From contig CP137667.1 of NCBI GenBank assembly GCA_037976565.1, positions 31,982,459 through 32,046,458 on the forward strand: 64,000 bases of DNA, written 5' to 3'. The position numbers and the translations under genes were made by a program. Source of the DNA: Mesocentrotus franciscanus. Taxonomy: Eukaryota; Echinodermata; Echinoidea; Camarodonta; Strongylocentrotidae. How positions within the stretch are numbered: position 1 is the first letter of the stretch; each line of letters starts with the position of its first letter. Below the pieces are notes generated by a model. The model searched no databases and was not told the DNA's origin. It was given only the letters and a program-made list of their open reading frames with translations. Shown in pieces: positions 25,101-40,100 of the stretch.

Positions 25101-28100
25101 TTTTTTGAAACGTGTCTACTAAAAAAAGCCCCAGCCACCCGGTTCCGCGGCCCCTGCATAGTATATAGTATAGTGTGAGAGTTAAACGCACAGGGCAGAC
25201 CAGGCCTCTAGAGGGCGGTCAACTGGTATCAGTTACAAGCACTATAAGTCGGTCGTTCTCTGTGGTGAAGATGTTTGGAACGGATGCGTTCTTTATGCGG
25301 GATTCCTGTGTGCGTCTTTTGAATAGAGGGATTAGGATGACCGCAGCTTTCACGCAAACTAGGCTGCGTTGCAGGAAGCACGTGTGATTACAGCCACTCG
25401 AATTGATCCAAGGCGCCTAAATCAGGTATGTGCACAGTAATTTGAGTCAAAACAGCTGTTGGCCTGTTGAGTGGGAATTTTTTAATAACTGTCATATTTG
25501 ATTCATATCACTTTAGAACATTCTCCAAATTGATTCTTTGACTTCACAAACTTTGGTCCAGGATCTAATATACACTACAGACTGTTGTATAGTCAAAACT
25601 AAATTGTAAAAAGAAACCCTGACATGATGACAGAAATTTTTAAGTGAGGTTAGTGCAACATGTCATGAAAGTATAATTAGAAGGAAGTTAAGTAAACAAC
25701 TGAACACTAAATAGAATTCAAGACTTGGTGATAATTAAATACCCTTTTTGATAGGTATCAAATCATTTGAACACTTTGCATGTATTGACTCCCACTATGC
25801 ATTTTTCCATTCAATACGTCAAGTTTGCACCCTGTAGATTATTTATTATGGTAACTGATCCCTAAAACAAACATGCAGGGGCAGCAATATCTTGTCATGG
25901 CGGGAATGGGGGAGGGGGGGAGGAGGAGGGGATGTGCGATATTTAAGGAAGCTCGGCAACTGAAGGGGGTAGCTTTACCCCCCCCCCCCTCCCCCACTAC
26001 GATTTTGCACTTTGTTGTGAGAAAATTGTGCAACGTCGTGTTAATCTTACTGGGAAGATGCAAAGTGATAGAATGACAAAAACAATGCACTTTTTAGTTT
26101 TTAACTCTGCATTTTAGAGCACTTTCAATCAAACAGGAATATCAGGACGTGATCTTGATTTCTATACAATTTTTTCTGTCTCTAAAATGGTATAAGCAGC
26201 CTTAAAACCATCATTTTGATAATAATTCTACATTTCCCCCCTGAATTTCGGTGTGGGGGAGAAACATTTCCATGGAGAGCCCCATCCCCCTCCCCCCCCC
26301 TGTACCCAACACTCAAAAGACAAGATCATGTAATACTAGCTTGTGCAGTTCAGACATCTCATAGGCTTAATTTGATTTAAGTCAAAGTTTACTACACTTA
26401 GGAGTGTAGCGCCCTGTGTGTAGTTAAGATATCTCTAAATTTGTAGTAAAACTTTGTATTCTGTTACATTAACCAATTGTTTATTTTGTCTTTTCTATAA
26501 ATATTTCTATTTAACCATATCAAAATTTCCAGAGGGGAACAAACCACCCAAAAAAGAGAAAAATCTGAGGGACTGCCCCCCCCCACCCCATCGCAACCTC
26601 TGCAAAATAATGCTGATTGCACATTTATTATGTAGAAATGGGAAACAAATCAAAACCTGCAAACTCTATAAAGCCTGCAAAGCCACACATGTGTACATAT
26701 TGTGTATACATAGCATATGTACTGTATATAGCCTGTGCGTATTGTCCAAAACGCTATTTTAGCGAATATCAAAGTGTGAACTTTGGAGCGCTATAACTTT
26801 TTTGTAAGAAAAGCAATAAAACTGTAATTTTCAGGTCATATTTAGCTGACATTGGGACAGTTTTTGACCATTTATTAATTCTTTATTTTTTAAAGTTTTT
26901 TGAGGTAAAGAGAAATATGTATTGAAAATAATACCGCTAGTGATATTCGTTTGTCTCGCAATGTGGTCAATAAGGGATCTAAAAGATCACGACGTTTCGT
27001 GCGCCGCTGCAACACTTCGTCAGGTGATAAAAACTAATGTAAGCAAGCGTGTTTTATACTCTACGGGAGGACCGGCGCGGTCAATAATTCGATCGATAAT
27101 TGGAACAATAACGCACACGGCCTATTGGCCGACGCACACGGTGCTCGACCAATCAGCAGGCTGCTGGTTCGGCCGCTGGTTCGGCTAATGCACAAGGCCT
27201 ATTGGCCGACGCACACGGTGCTTAAATCACATTTTGGGTTGTTATGAATTGTGAGGTCAATCCACATAAATGGGGTATCATCTTGTGGAAGATTTACTTT
27301 ACTTACATATGATACCACACACAAGCTAAATTGAGGTTCTGTTACAAAATTGTCGTCAGATTGCAAAAATAATAATTTTTCATGGTGGCCATTTTGGAGA
27401 AAAAAAATTCCCACAGCATAGTTTCGAGGTAGTCCACCTGGAAGTCGTTAAAGGAGTTCCTCTGAACAGGATGATACCCAACAATCTTTTACAACATTCT
27501 ATGTCGCAAGAACCTGTCTTGCCCACTGGGTAGAAGCCTGAAGGTATTTTATAAAAGAAATATAAAAATAATACATCCCCTACTAAAATTCTCCTATAGG
27601 TAATACATATTAGTGATGTGTATGCACCTTGTACTCTATTTTTGTTAAATATAGAAATTATACCAAGAAGAACATAATTTAAATTTATTTAGAATTGTGA
27701 TATTAATTGAATGAAATTTTTTTTTAGTAATAAAAACAACAACATTCATAACTAGAAATATTGCAATCTGTATTGCCGCGCAATGCGAATGCATCCCCCA
27801 GCAGTGGCAGCGATTTTGTGTCATCCTTATGTTCGAAGGAGGGACAAAGATCCCCTCTCCCCTCCCTGAAACAAAAGGATGACGTAGAGATCGCCACTAG
27901 TGGCTCGGACTATTGTCAAGACTAGGATAGGAGCAGCATTACCAAACCAATATGTGTGTAGATTAGAGTATAATGCATCTTTGTAGAAAATTTGAAAGAA
28001 ATCTTTAAAGAAATGTGGCAGCTAGAGCGCACAAAAGACAGCCACAAAAATACGGCCTTTAAACCTATAACAGACGGGACACAGGTGGCAGCATCACCAA

Positions 28101-31100
28101 ACACTAAAGATGTGTAGATTGTACTAAGACACACCACCTCCATACAACATTTGAAAGAAATCCGTCAAGAAATGTGGCAGTTAGAGCGCATAAAAGACAT
28201 ATGACCTTTGACCATATAAAAGACGGAACAAGGAAGGCAGCATCGCCCAAAAGTGTAGATGTGTAGATTGTACCAAGATACATCTCCTTTCAAAATTTGA
28301 AAGAAATCCGTCATGAAATATGACCTGCAGAGCGCACACTAGACACCCACCAAAATATGACCTTTGACCCTATAAAGCAATAGAAGGTTTTAAAATGCTT
28401 TTATCCTTAATAATATTGGTATCATTGCAAAGGTAATGTTACAATCTTTCTAATAATTTATATATACTTTTCAAAAATTGTTACAGAATTGACTAATCTG
28501 CTATCAAAAATGATGAATTTGCTACCCGTTTTTTCTGCCCTCAATCAGCCCGCTGTTCGCTGGTACGATGTGTGACGTAATAGGTTGGGCACATGAGCAA
28601 GAGTGCTCCAAAGCCCCCTCACACAGCTCTATCCGCTGCATGCATTATACGTATACGAAAGCCAGTCGAACGCGAAATATCCTATCACAATGTCCGAGCT
28701 TGAGGAAGAAGTTTTACTAAATTTAGATATCGAAGTTGATGAGCACAGCTCCACAACTATAGTGACAGTGATTTATTTGATTTTTTGTATGTTTTAGTAT
28801 CTCCATGCACGCCGGAGTTGCGGGTCAAAAATGGATACGAATGTACACTAGCGCCATGAAATTCCCAAGTTCGAGCTGGCTGAGCCGAGCTGCCGCGACG
28901 CACCGGCCCTGCTGAACTGGCGATCGATCCGTCCGATGCACGGGGTGACTGACTGGGCGAGACATTTTCTAATTTTTAGAAAGTGTAGGGCTATTTTGGC
29001 AAATTTCACGGATAAAAAAACAAAAAAGAATAGATGTGAGATTATATCTTGCAAATACCAATTACATATATGCACCATAAATGGAACTGCACATCATAAA
29101 AATCCAAAGCCAAAGGGACTCTCGCGATTTATCAACACTCAACAGCAATCACCAATCATCTTGCACATGCCAAGCCATGACCGAAAACTTCACAGCAAAT
29201 TACACAAAACGGAAGAATATTTGGACAAATCGATCTGCACGATTCACCCCCTCGTATTACATTACATAATTTGCTTAATATGCAATAATAAAATGTAATT
29301 TCCTGATTTCAAGAGACTGTTATTCCACTTTCATCAAAGCTGGCTTAGGTATATGAATCATTCGAAGTCTGGGTAATGTATACTGAATGCAAAATACCGC
29401 ACGCGAGCTGAGCGAGAACCGAGCGAGATCGAGGCCTAGGAATTTCGATCGTGCCCAACCTCTGACGTCATAAGTCTGTACTCTGTAATTTTATTTTTCA
29501 AGCCAGGAAAAGAAGTTCTGAAAAGGGTCTTGGAAAAAGCATCTTATCGCGTTTCATTTATATTTATAATACTTTAGAGCAGATGATTTGTGTTCATATT
29601 GGTGAAAGCTTTCAGTACATGTATAATTTGTCCATTTTGTGACATTTTGTGACATTTCTTCGCTCAGCTACTTTAAGAAATGATGCAGTTAGACCACACA
29701 CTAGAGTGCACACAAGATATCTATCAAAATATGACCTTTGACCCTATAAAAGACGGAACACTGGAGGCATCATCAGGAAAATCTATAGGCTTGTAGATCG
29801 TACCAAGATACACCTTCGTTCAAAATTTGAACAAAATCCCTTGAGAAATGTGGCCTATAGAGCGCACACAAACCATCCACAAAAATATAGGCTTTTACCC
29901 TATAGAAGACGGAACAATGGGGGCAGCATCACCAAAAGTTGAAGGTATGTAGATTATACCAAGATACACCTCCATACAAAATTTGAAAGAAAACCGTCAA
30001 GAAATGATGCAGTTAGACCGCACACTAAAGTGCACAAAAGACATCTATCAAAATATGACCTTTGACTCTATAAAAGACGGAACACTCGTGGCAGCATCAC
30101 CAAAATCTATAGGCTTCTAGATTATACCAAGATACACCTCCATACAAAATTCGATAGAAATCCATCAAGAAATGATGCAGTTAGACCGCACACTAGAGTG
30201 CACACAAGACATCTATCGAGATATGACCTTTGACCCTATAAAAGACGGAACACTGGAGGCAGCATCACCAAAACCTATAGGCTTCTAGATTATACCAAGA
30301 TACACCTTCGTTCAAAATTTGAACAAAATCCCTTGAGAAATGTGGCCTATAGAGTGCACACAAACCATCCACAAAAATATGGCCTTTTACCCTATAGAAG
30401 AGGGAACACTGAGGGCAGCATCACCAAAAGTTATAGGTGTGTAGATTATACCAAGATACACCTCCATACAAAATTTGATAGAAATCCGTCAAGAAATGAT
30501 GCAGTTAGACCGCACACTAGAGTGCACACAAGACATCTATCGATATATGACCTTTGACCCTATAAAAGACGGAACACTGGAGGCAGCATCACCAAAACCT
30601 ATAGGCTTCTAGATTATACCAAGATACACCTTCGTTCAAAATTTGAACAAAATCCCTTGAGAAATGTGGCCTATAGAGTGCACACAAACCATCCACAAAA
30701 ATATGGCCTTTTACCCTATAGAAGAGGGAACACTGAGGGCAGCATCACCAAAAGTTATAGGTGTGTAGACTATACCAAGATACATCTCCATACAAAATTT
30801 GAAAGAAATCCGTCGAGGAATGTGGCAGTTAGAGTGCACACAAGAATATGACGCGGCGGCGGACGCGGCGTAACGCTGAATCTAAAGTACCCCACCGGCA
30901 TACTGCAGGGGGATACAATAACAAGAAGAACAACAACAACGCCATTAGTTGCAATATATATTGGTAAGTATTTGAATAATACAATAAATATAATATAATG
31001 ACAACAGTCACAATGAGTACATGTATACATTTCATATGGGAAAATCCATGCAGTATGATGCAAAGATCAAACCACCAAGATTTGTTGGAATATAATGTCA

Positions 31101-34100
31101 AGATGTTGTAGAAACATTTAAAAAGTGAAATTAATAGAATTTAAAGGTAATAAAAAACTTGAATAAATATTTCCATTTCCAAACAGTACAAAGAATAAAG
31201 AATAAAGTGTAAATATCAAAATGTATTTTTAAAAATCTATAATAATAATACGACAAGCTCCATGGGTCCGATTGTGGGCGGTCCGATGACGTATTTCGCG
31301 TCGAAACGCGTCGATCTGCGTCACTTAACGAGGGTCCGGGCTCGACGTCGGTAGAGCTATCTCCTCCCGGACGACGGGTCGAGGGACGGGACCCGACCCG
31401 GGGACGAGGAAAACTATTCTATATAGCAACGTCCGGGTCTTTACCCATGCTGTCCCACCATCGACCAGGAAATCGTAAAAACGATAAGACACGCCCATGA
31501 ATATTATGCATGACCTGTTGCATGCATGCATGAGCCTCGAACTGTTTCAATCCATCGCCACTAAAAATTGTTTTTATTCTAATTTGATATCATTCTAACA
31601 AAAAATATTCAAAGAATTACGATTATGTTTTTATTCTGTTTATACAGTCAATAACAATTTGATAAAATGGAGATATACAATCACGCAAAAGGAACGACCT
31701 AGCTTATACTTTCGAGCAGCACAGTCCGACCTCGATCCATTAATTGTCTGCCAAAATTAGCAATACAAATTTTGTTTTTGTTTTTATTTGAAATGTTTAG
31801 CAAATACATGACATTTTAATGAAATATTTAGTAATATATTTGTATAATCCTGATTATATTGAATATACGCTTAAAGTAACAAAATAAGTTTCAATAGTGT
31901 AATTGGCAACCAATATAGCTAGCTAGCTGGGGCTTTCCCTATCGCCATATCCATGTCGTTCCTTTGCGACTTCGCCTTCGGAGATTCATCACATCGACTC
32001 ACATTTTAAACTCTACTTCATCTATTACGGGCACTGAGTGTTGATGCAGAATTCGTAAACAGTAAGTTCACACACTCCAATTAATGAGTATTGTTGACGT
32101 TGTCAACATTTCTTAAGACAAATTTAGATGCATGCGCTATGACGCGTTGACGCTGCTGCACTGTGCTGTGTGTGGTGGTTGGTCGTGTTAGCAGGTTGGT
32201 AGACTCTGAATAGTAAACATGCATGCACGTACTAGCTCAGCTCACTGGCCTTGGGCTTGGCGTGTTTGTTGTTGGTGGTATATGGTCTATTTCTAAAGTT
32301 GAAACATGCATGCATGAGGTCTTTGTGTATTGTTAGTGGCCCTCACATCTTTAGTTTACTTTTATCCCTTATACTTTTTATAGGGATCCGCGATCTCAGA
32401 TTCTGAAACAAAATCCTGGATTTAGCTCATGCTGCAATGATAATTATAAACCTTTAGGCTTTAGCCTTAGGTCAGTCAGGCCAGGAACCCCATCCCATGA
32501 CTTTTACAAGCCGATCGCCTGTCTGATTATCAAGATATTTATGATTGGAAATCAAAACCAAATTTTGCGCTTTCGTAACGGTTTTTATTATAACACTACA
32601 GTCTATTGGGGAAAACGAGTATGGTAAAATTGGTCACTCAAAGATTTTAACTTTTTTGAGGCACTTCTTGATCGTTTTGAAGCGTGATTTTTTTTTAGGG
32701 CTTCTATATTAGACCATATCACAGACACTGATAACACGTAGTGCTGGCCTGTGCATCTAAACGATGCCTTTAATGCCTTATAAAGTTATGACTCAATTAT
32801 GTACTGTACTACTCTGTACTCTGTAGTTCTGATTTCTGACGGCCGCTGAAATGCTTGGCGGCCCTAGACCAAAACTTTCTGTCTCTTTCGTTCGTTAGCC
32901 TCTGATTTTGAATTGGGTAGGGTCATATCATCATATCATGTAAACTGAAGAAAAAAATATTTATGTGCTGTTTACAATATAGTACAATAATTTGTGTATT
33001 GTTATTTTTCATTCATTTCATTTACAGTCCTCCAAGACTTCAACACCAACAACTAGCAACCCAACGTCAAGGGCGATGCCAAGTACTTCAAATTTTTCGC
33101 ATGACCATTACACAAAATACCCAGAACCTGCAATGCCAATGCTCCAAGCTGACCTTCAGTCAACACCAACTACAAGTCAAGAATCACCTTACTCTGCAAG
33201 GAGATACAGTTCAAGTTTTTCATAGGACAAATGCGATTGAGATGACAATTCAATCTTACGACCAGAACTAAATGTGCATTATGCAGCTGCATATAACTAT
33301 CATTACTGTTGACTTATTAAAAATGTAATTAAACATAGTAAAAACCATCATGATAATGATAATTGTTATTTATGTCTACTTTTAACAATTATTATAATAC
33401 TCAGCCTATTTCTTGCTTTTCCAAAGTATTGTTTAATGTTTTCATATACATGTATGATGTATCATACTGTTTGATAATAACAGTATACAAACATTATTTA
33501 ATAAACTAAAACATATACTTCTATGACTGTGTCGTTAAATTTTCATTATACACCTAAATTTATTGTATATACCCTTCATACATAACTCAGCTATCAATAA
33601 CAAGATGATGTGTATGTGATGATTGATGGTATTTGCTTATGAGTGTTTGAGTGAATTTGTGTCCATCAAATATTTGTTGTTGTTGTTGCTGAAGCAAAGT
33701 AATTATAATTCGCACATAAAATAAGAAAATAGCAATACAAAATAAAACTAAATTTTCTTTCTTTCTTTTCACCTCTCTCTTTCTCTTTCTATTTATCTCT
33801 CTAATGTCGCTCTCTATGTATCACTCTCTAATTCTCACTCTTCCACTTTCTGTACTATTTATCATTCATGTTCATACATACAGTATACTTCTTTCCTCCT
33901 CTCTTTCTTCATCCTCTTTCTCTCTTTCTCTTCCTTCCATTTCTCCCCCTCCCTCGCTTCCATTTCCCTACCTCTGTCTCTCATCCCCTCTCTGCTATAT
34001 AGTGTTAAACTGAATATTTGTGGTAAGGTAGATGTGTAAACGTCCTATATATGCATGTGTAAAATTGTGTGTTGGTTTATGGGGAGGAGGAGGGAAAGTG

Positions 34101-37100
34101 AAAGGGGGTGTGAAAACCTGTTTGTGTGTATATTTTTCATACCCAAGTGCAGGGGCGCGGAAGTGTGGGGGGCAAACGTATTTTCGCCCCCAAAAAAGCC
34201 CCACCAAAAAAAAAAAAGCAGTAAAGGAGTAAAATGGTTTGTATTTTTAACCAAAAATAAAATAAAAATGAATTGAATCACATAAAAATTACATTCCATT
34301 CAAAGAAAAGGAGAGTAAACAGGAATTAAACTTCTTAAACATTCCTCAGGCCCCTATATTTAACAATTAATGGAGGATTTTATAATAGCGTTATGCGCAT
34401 ATCGTGGAAATATTGTCAGAGGATGGAAAGCGTGTGTTTTTATTATAGGAGTGAAAAGTTATGAGCCCCTGAACACTGGCGTACTGATGGGGGGACAGTT
34501 ACCCCCCAAATAAAATTCAAACGTCGTTAATTTCTTATTCGATACCAGTAATATACAAATGTTGCTAAAATGATATGATTTTCCCGGATTTTTCTCAACT
34601 GCCAGTGTCACAAAATGAAGTATCAAAATATGCTCATCTGACCGTAAAACTGCCTAAAACTCTTGAGCTTACGGGGCTCCGCCTGGACCCCACCAAGGGC
34701 CCTAAGGAGGGCCCCTGGATGCTCATCTGACCGTAATTAAATACCTAAAACCCTGAGCTTCCGGGGCTCTGCCCCTGGACCCCACAAAAGCTCTAAGGAT
34801 GGCCCCTGGAGGCTCATCTGACCGTATATGCCTAAAACCCTGAGCTTCATGGGGCGCACGCCACGCCTTATCGTGAACTTATGGTATCCTCTAAATGGCA
34901 AATAAAGTTGAGTGGGGAACTTATGGTTTCCTCTAATTTGCAAATACAGTTCTTGGTGGTTTTAATTTTTATACCGGTATCTATTTACACCCCCTAGAAT
35001 CCCGCGGATTTTCCGCGGGTCCTGCTAGTATATCTATAATGAAATACACATGAAAGAAGAACCCCTCCATCGCGTCCAGGCCGTTCCCTCATCATTTTTC
35101 TTCAATTCTTATTTCCTCTTTACTTTTATTTGTCAATTAGAGAAAACCACTCATACTCCTCACTTCATCTTTATATTTATTTGCCAACTAGAGTATACCA
35201 TAAATTCCTGAACCAACATAATTTTTTTCCCGACTGTAATCACAGTGATTTTTCACTATTTTAAGCGGTTGATGTTCTGCATCTTGACTACGAAATTACA
35301 ATACATATTTTCACTCACCTTGGACTTGTTTCCATCTTTAGCAAGAACTGCATAAAAGTCACTGTGAAGGGCTGCAATGTGTAGTGTAACACTCTTTAGA
35401 GAGGGCACAGAGCATATAACCTCCGCCACATCATGTGATGTAATTGGCCCAAATTTTCCACCTACCCCATGATTGATCTAAAGCAAAAGCAAAAGCAAAA
35501 AAAAAAAAAAATTAAAATATGAGAAAATCAGAGTCCATTGATAAAGTTTAAGACCACCTCGAATTTTGTTAATGCTTCTGTCACTCGGCCTGCGTCAGGA
35601 TTGTCTCATTGAATGCTTACAGAATGTGTATTTTTTTACAGTGGTCCATATCATCAGAGTAGTGCTATGAAGCGTTCGGGGGAAGAAAAAAAATGGCATC
35701 TAACAACATTTCCCCCCTTTTGAGTAAGAAAACAGGGAAAACAGAGAAAAATAGGGAAAAATTGAGAAAATAAGGGGAAAATCAGGAAAATCAGGAAAAA
35801 GAAAATCGGTTTAAAAAAAAAATTGGTAAAAAAATAAAAATCAGAAAAAAGTTGGTAGTCCAATAAAACTTATTCAAATAGTACTGTTGATATTTATCAT
35901 ATGCCTTTAACAGTGATGGGTACATATAAAATGATATCACACTGCCCAAGTATTATCATAATGCCCAAGCTGGAGATGAGGCCAATATATTTCATATCAA
36001 CCCCCCCCCCCAACTAAAAAAAAAAAATGAATAAAAAATAACCAGTCAATGTTATCATCATTAGTATTTATCCACTTAAAAATATTATTAGACTTGTCAA
36101 ATATTGTACAAAAGACATCTCCTTGAAGACATGTACAAATTTGTTATTGATGTTTCCTTCTCTTCTCTTTCTTTCTCTCCTAAATGTTATTTTGTGTATG
36201 AATTATTTGATACTTTCTCAATTTCATTTTGTATAGTGCTCTTTACGTCCATGCCACTTTTATTTACAAAAATAATTTGTCATTGATTTTATACGTGTTG
36301 TTTCAAAAGGGAAATAAAATTATTTGATTTTATTATATCACAGATAATCAGGTATAAGGTCATGGATGCTAAAGAGTGGAAAATAGGCATATCAAAATTA
36401 CTTGGAGTACTGGTTATGTCATGTGAATGATATTAGGGCTTTTTCATTTGTCACGTCAACATAGGCGACGCCAAAGATGTGAAGCCAAAATAGGCGATTT
36501 GCGCATGCGTTGGGTTGTTTCATGTTGTCAGGCCAAATTTGAGCACACGTTCATCCAAGATTTGAGGTTTGTCAGAAAGCTCGTACCCCGTCGTCAAAAT
36601 GATGTCATCTTGCTGTATTGCAGCATAAATCAACATGGATGGACTCGCGAATAATTCACTTGACCCTAGCGGATCGGAGGTAAGTTTACTCAATTACATG
36701 TGACTGGTATGTCAATAAATGTAAATTTGTATTGCATGTGAGTGTCAACTACTGTAGGATGTGATAACCGTAACAATTAATCTCTATTGTCATGTTTTCC
36801 TGGATTTCCCCCTTCATTTCCATCGCGTGCTGTTCAAACATGCTTCGCACCTAGTACAACACACCAGCCACGCAGCTTCGGCTGTGTTCGTGGCCGCGTG
36901 GCACCTGACAGTCATCATGTAGAGAACGGGTGACGACTAAAAACGAAAAGGGTTATAAGGTAGTGACCAGGAAGGGTTGACTGCAGCCAATTCGCATCAT
37001 TAGAGGACAGGAACAGCATCCTCGTCCACACAAACGAAAAGGCCCTATTGTCACAAGACTACACATGCTCAGAATTTTTAACAGATTCAAACTTCCAGCA

Positions 37101-40100
37101 AATGATCTATAATGTGTATACTGCACTGTTCTAACGTTCAGCCCGAGGTAGAATATTGTGCCGTTTAGCACTCTGGGCTAACTGAAATCCAAAGTAATCA
37201 GATTGAAAAAATCCAAAAATGAGCATGCCGCCTTGTGTTTGGACTGCACTACTGTACTATACCAACATGCTCTCAAAGAATTGGAACTGCCCACTCTCAA
37301 TGAAAGGCGAGAGAAACTAGCATCGAGTCTGGGCAAAAGATTGACCAGCCCATCATCAAACTTTCACCACTGGCTTCCTCCCTTGCAATCAACTTTACAT
37401 TGTTGATCATTACGAAAAGGCCAAACCTATTCCAAAGTCTTTTGTAAAACAGAGCGCTACAAAAGAAGTGCTCTCCTCTACCTCATCAGGCTCTTGAATT
37501 TTAATTTAAGGTAAGGGGGGGGGGCCATAAATAAATCTGTTGTGCAATATACTTGGTTAAACTACCAGCAAAATCCCATTATCCTCGGTTTAATGCGTTT
37601 ATCTTGTTATTTTTGTCAATTATTAAGTGTTAATTAGATTATTATACCATATGTAAAGTTTACACGCCATTCAAGCCCTGCAAAATAATTCGATACAATT
37701 TATTGACCAATTTGACGGTTTGTAATTATGCAATATTTTTACTCTTTTTAATACTCATACCGTTGATTAGAATTATATTCTCTTTTGAACTAAATACTTT
37801 GAACTTTGAATTAAACCAAATTTCTGTAACCAAATTATTGATATATCTGCCAACAACCCACAGGAAAGAGAGAGAAAGAGAAGGGGAAAGAGAGGGGGAA
37901 GAAGAGGATGGATAGAATGGTGGAAATGATGGTCATAATTTATTGATCAAAAGTGCAATTTACTTCTCTCCATGAATTATGTTTCATGACTTATATTTGT
38001 TCTGTTTTTGTTTTTCTTAAATTATTTAATCTACAGTTTTCTATGTACCGTGAGTATCATCTGGCTTTTGGATATTCTTACCATTTTTAGAATTGTATTT
38101 TATGTATCTTTAAAACATGCTTGTAAAATGTGAACAATTCAGCCATTGGCTGCTATAATCATATTTTGTTTTATACCATGAATATATGAATAAATAAATA
38201 AATATTAAATACCCATTCCTAAAAAATGCATGTCTGTAGATACCTGTTGGGTTTGCAATTGAAGGGGAAGTCCACCCTGATATTAAGTTGGTTTTAATAA
38301 AAGCAGGTAAAGGAGAGAAACAAATTATTGAAAGTTTGAGCAAATATCCGATTTAAAATAGGAACATTTTGAATTTTAAATCATTTTAATAATTTTTTGC
38401 TCAAACTGTCACTAACCTTTTTAAAAATCATTTTCTGCTTCTATTCAAACCAACATAATATCAGGGTGGACATTCCCTTTAAGTAATAATACTCATTAAT
38501 GTATGTAAGATATCAAACTTACCACATCTTTATATACACCTAGTCCAGTGAATACATAACCTGCTATGGTGTGTGCTGTCATGCCTGTGTGTATTGTCAG
38601 AGATGACATTCCACCCCTCGCCAAGGCTGCAGTATCTAGGTCCTGACTCTCAAAAGATACATCAACCAAGAAATCCATCTCCTTGTGCATGTAGTTTTGG
38701 GCGTCACCCTGTAACATGCATTTCATGACATGGTTTGCGATGGTTTTGTCCTGTGACACTGTGAAGTACAGGAGATGCCTAAACTCTTTCTTCCTAGGCA
38801 GCACTACTTGCTCAATCAGCCTGTTGAATTCATTGTGATCTAATTTATACAGGGAAGCAAGATGGACCCCAGCCATGTACTCCTGAAAGAGTTTGTGTGG
38901 AAAGAAGATAGTAGACTGCAGGAACATACTGCTCTTATCATATATAGATGACAATTTTTTCTCCTGAGACAACACCCCTACTCTGCAAGCCGTTTCAATG
39001 GAGTCTGAGCACTGTTCAAAATCACCTTCTTTGAAAATAAGGGTGTTTTCTTGAAGCCCGATGAAAGCAACTTTGGCAACTGGTTCCATGAGATTGTCAA
39101 TTCGAGAGCGATAGGCTTGGAAAGATGGGCTGTCTAAATCTGTGATATTTTTCTGAGCATAATGCACCTTCAAGAATTCAAACATTTCATCAAATATTTG
39201 AGAAAAAGTTTGTAATGACTTAAACTTTTCTTGTTTTTTATCATCAAGTTCTCTCCACATAAGACAGACCATAGCTATGTAGATAGGATACGGGGCCATA
39301 TTCTCAGATATGATGTGATTGTCTTTGGTTAATTGGATAAGCTGATCTGCTTTGGCCCCATCATCTTGAAAGTACTTGTGAATGTAAACCTCCACATTCT
39401 CCTTGCTAAACCCTTCCAAATGCAGGAAAGTATACTGTTTGCTCAGACTATCATTCCATCTTATCTCTGTGACCTTCCATGGGCGACTTGTCACCAACAC
39501 CGGGCAAGTGGCAAGTTCATCTGAACAAAGAATGTCTGTAAGTGCAATTTCACGTCTCTCTGAAGAACTTCCACTTGCCTCTGCACTGTTGACTCTTGGC
39601 TGCGAAGTGGCACTTGTTGGGCTTCCTGACTTCGAACCAGCTTTTCTTTGCTGTACAACCTTGCCATCAAACTCATCTAATCCATCAAATGCAATGAATA
39701 CAGCTTTTGGATTTGAACGGATGTACTCAGTGATCTGGCAGGCTGTTGCTGGGTTGTCCTTGGAGAGATACGACTTGGCAATCTCACCAATCGTGTATTG
39801 CTTGGCTTCACGAAAAGGGACAACGAGTACCCACACAAACTTTTGGAGAGCAGGACTGTCATTTATCCAGTCCCAGGCAATCTTAGCACAGAATGTTGTC
39901 TTTCCTGTCCCAGCCTCTCCCTGAACCATGATCCGCTTGGGGAACTCTCCATTGACTTCGAGTTTAAAGAGATCCCTGTACTCAAGTGGTCGCTTACGTT
40001 GTCGATATTCCTCTTCCAGGACAAGGTTTGTGTACATGTCATTAAATTGCACAATGGAAATTGGGATGAGAGGGTCAGCTCTGATCTTACAGAGAGTTGT

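Noticed and set aside
30333..30851. Frames with ITKSYRCVDYTKIHLHTKF-type repeats (also 6560-7240)
   Set aside because: They follow satellite monomers whose dimer length is divisible by three; the same frames are broken in neighbouring monomers.
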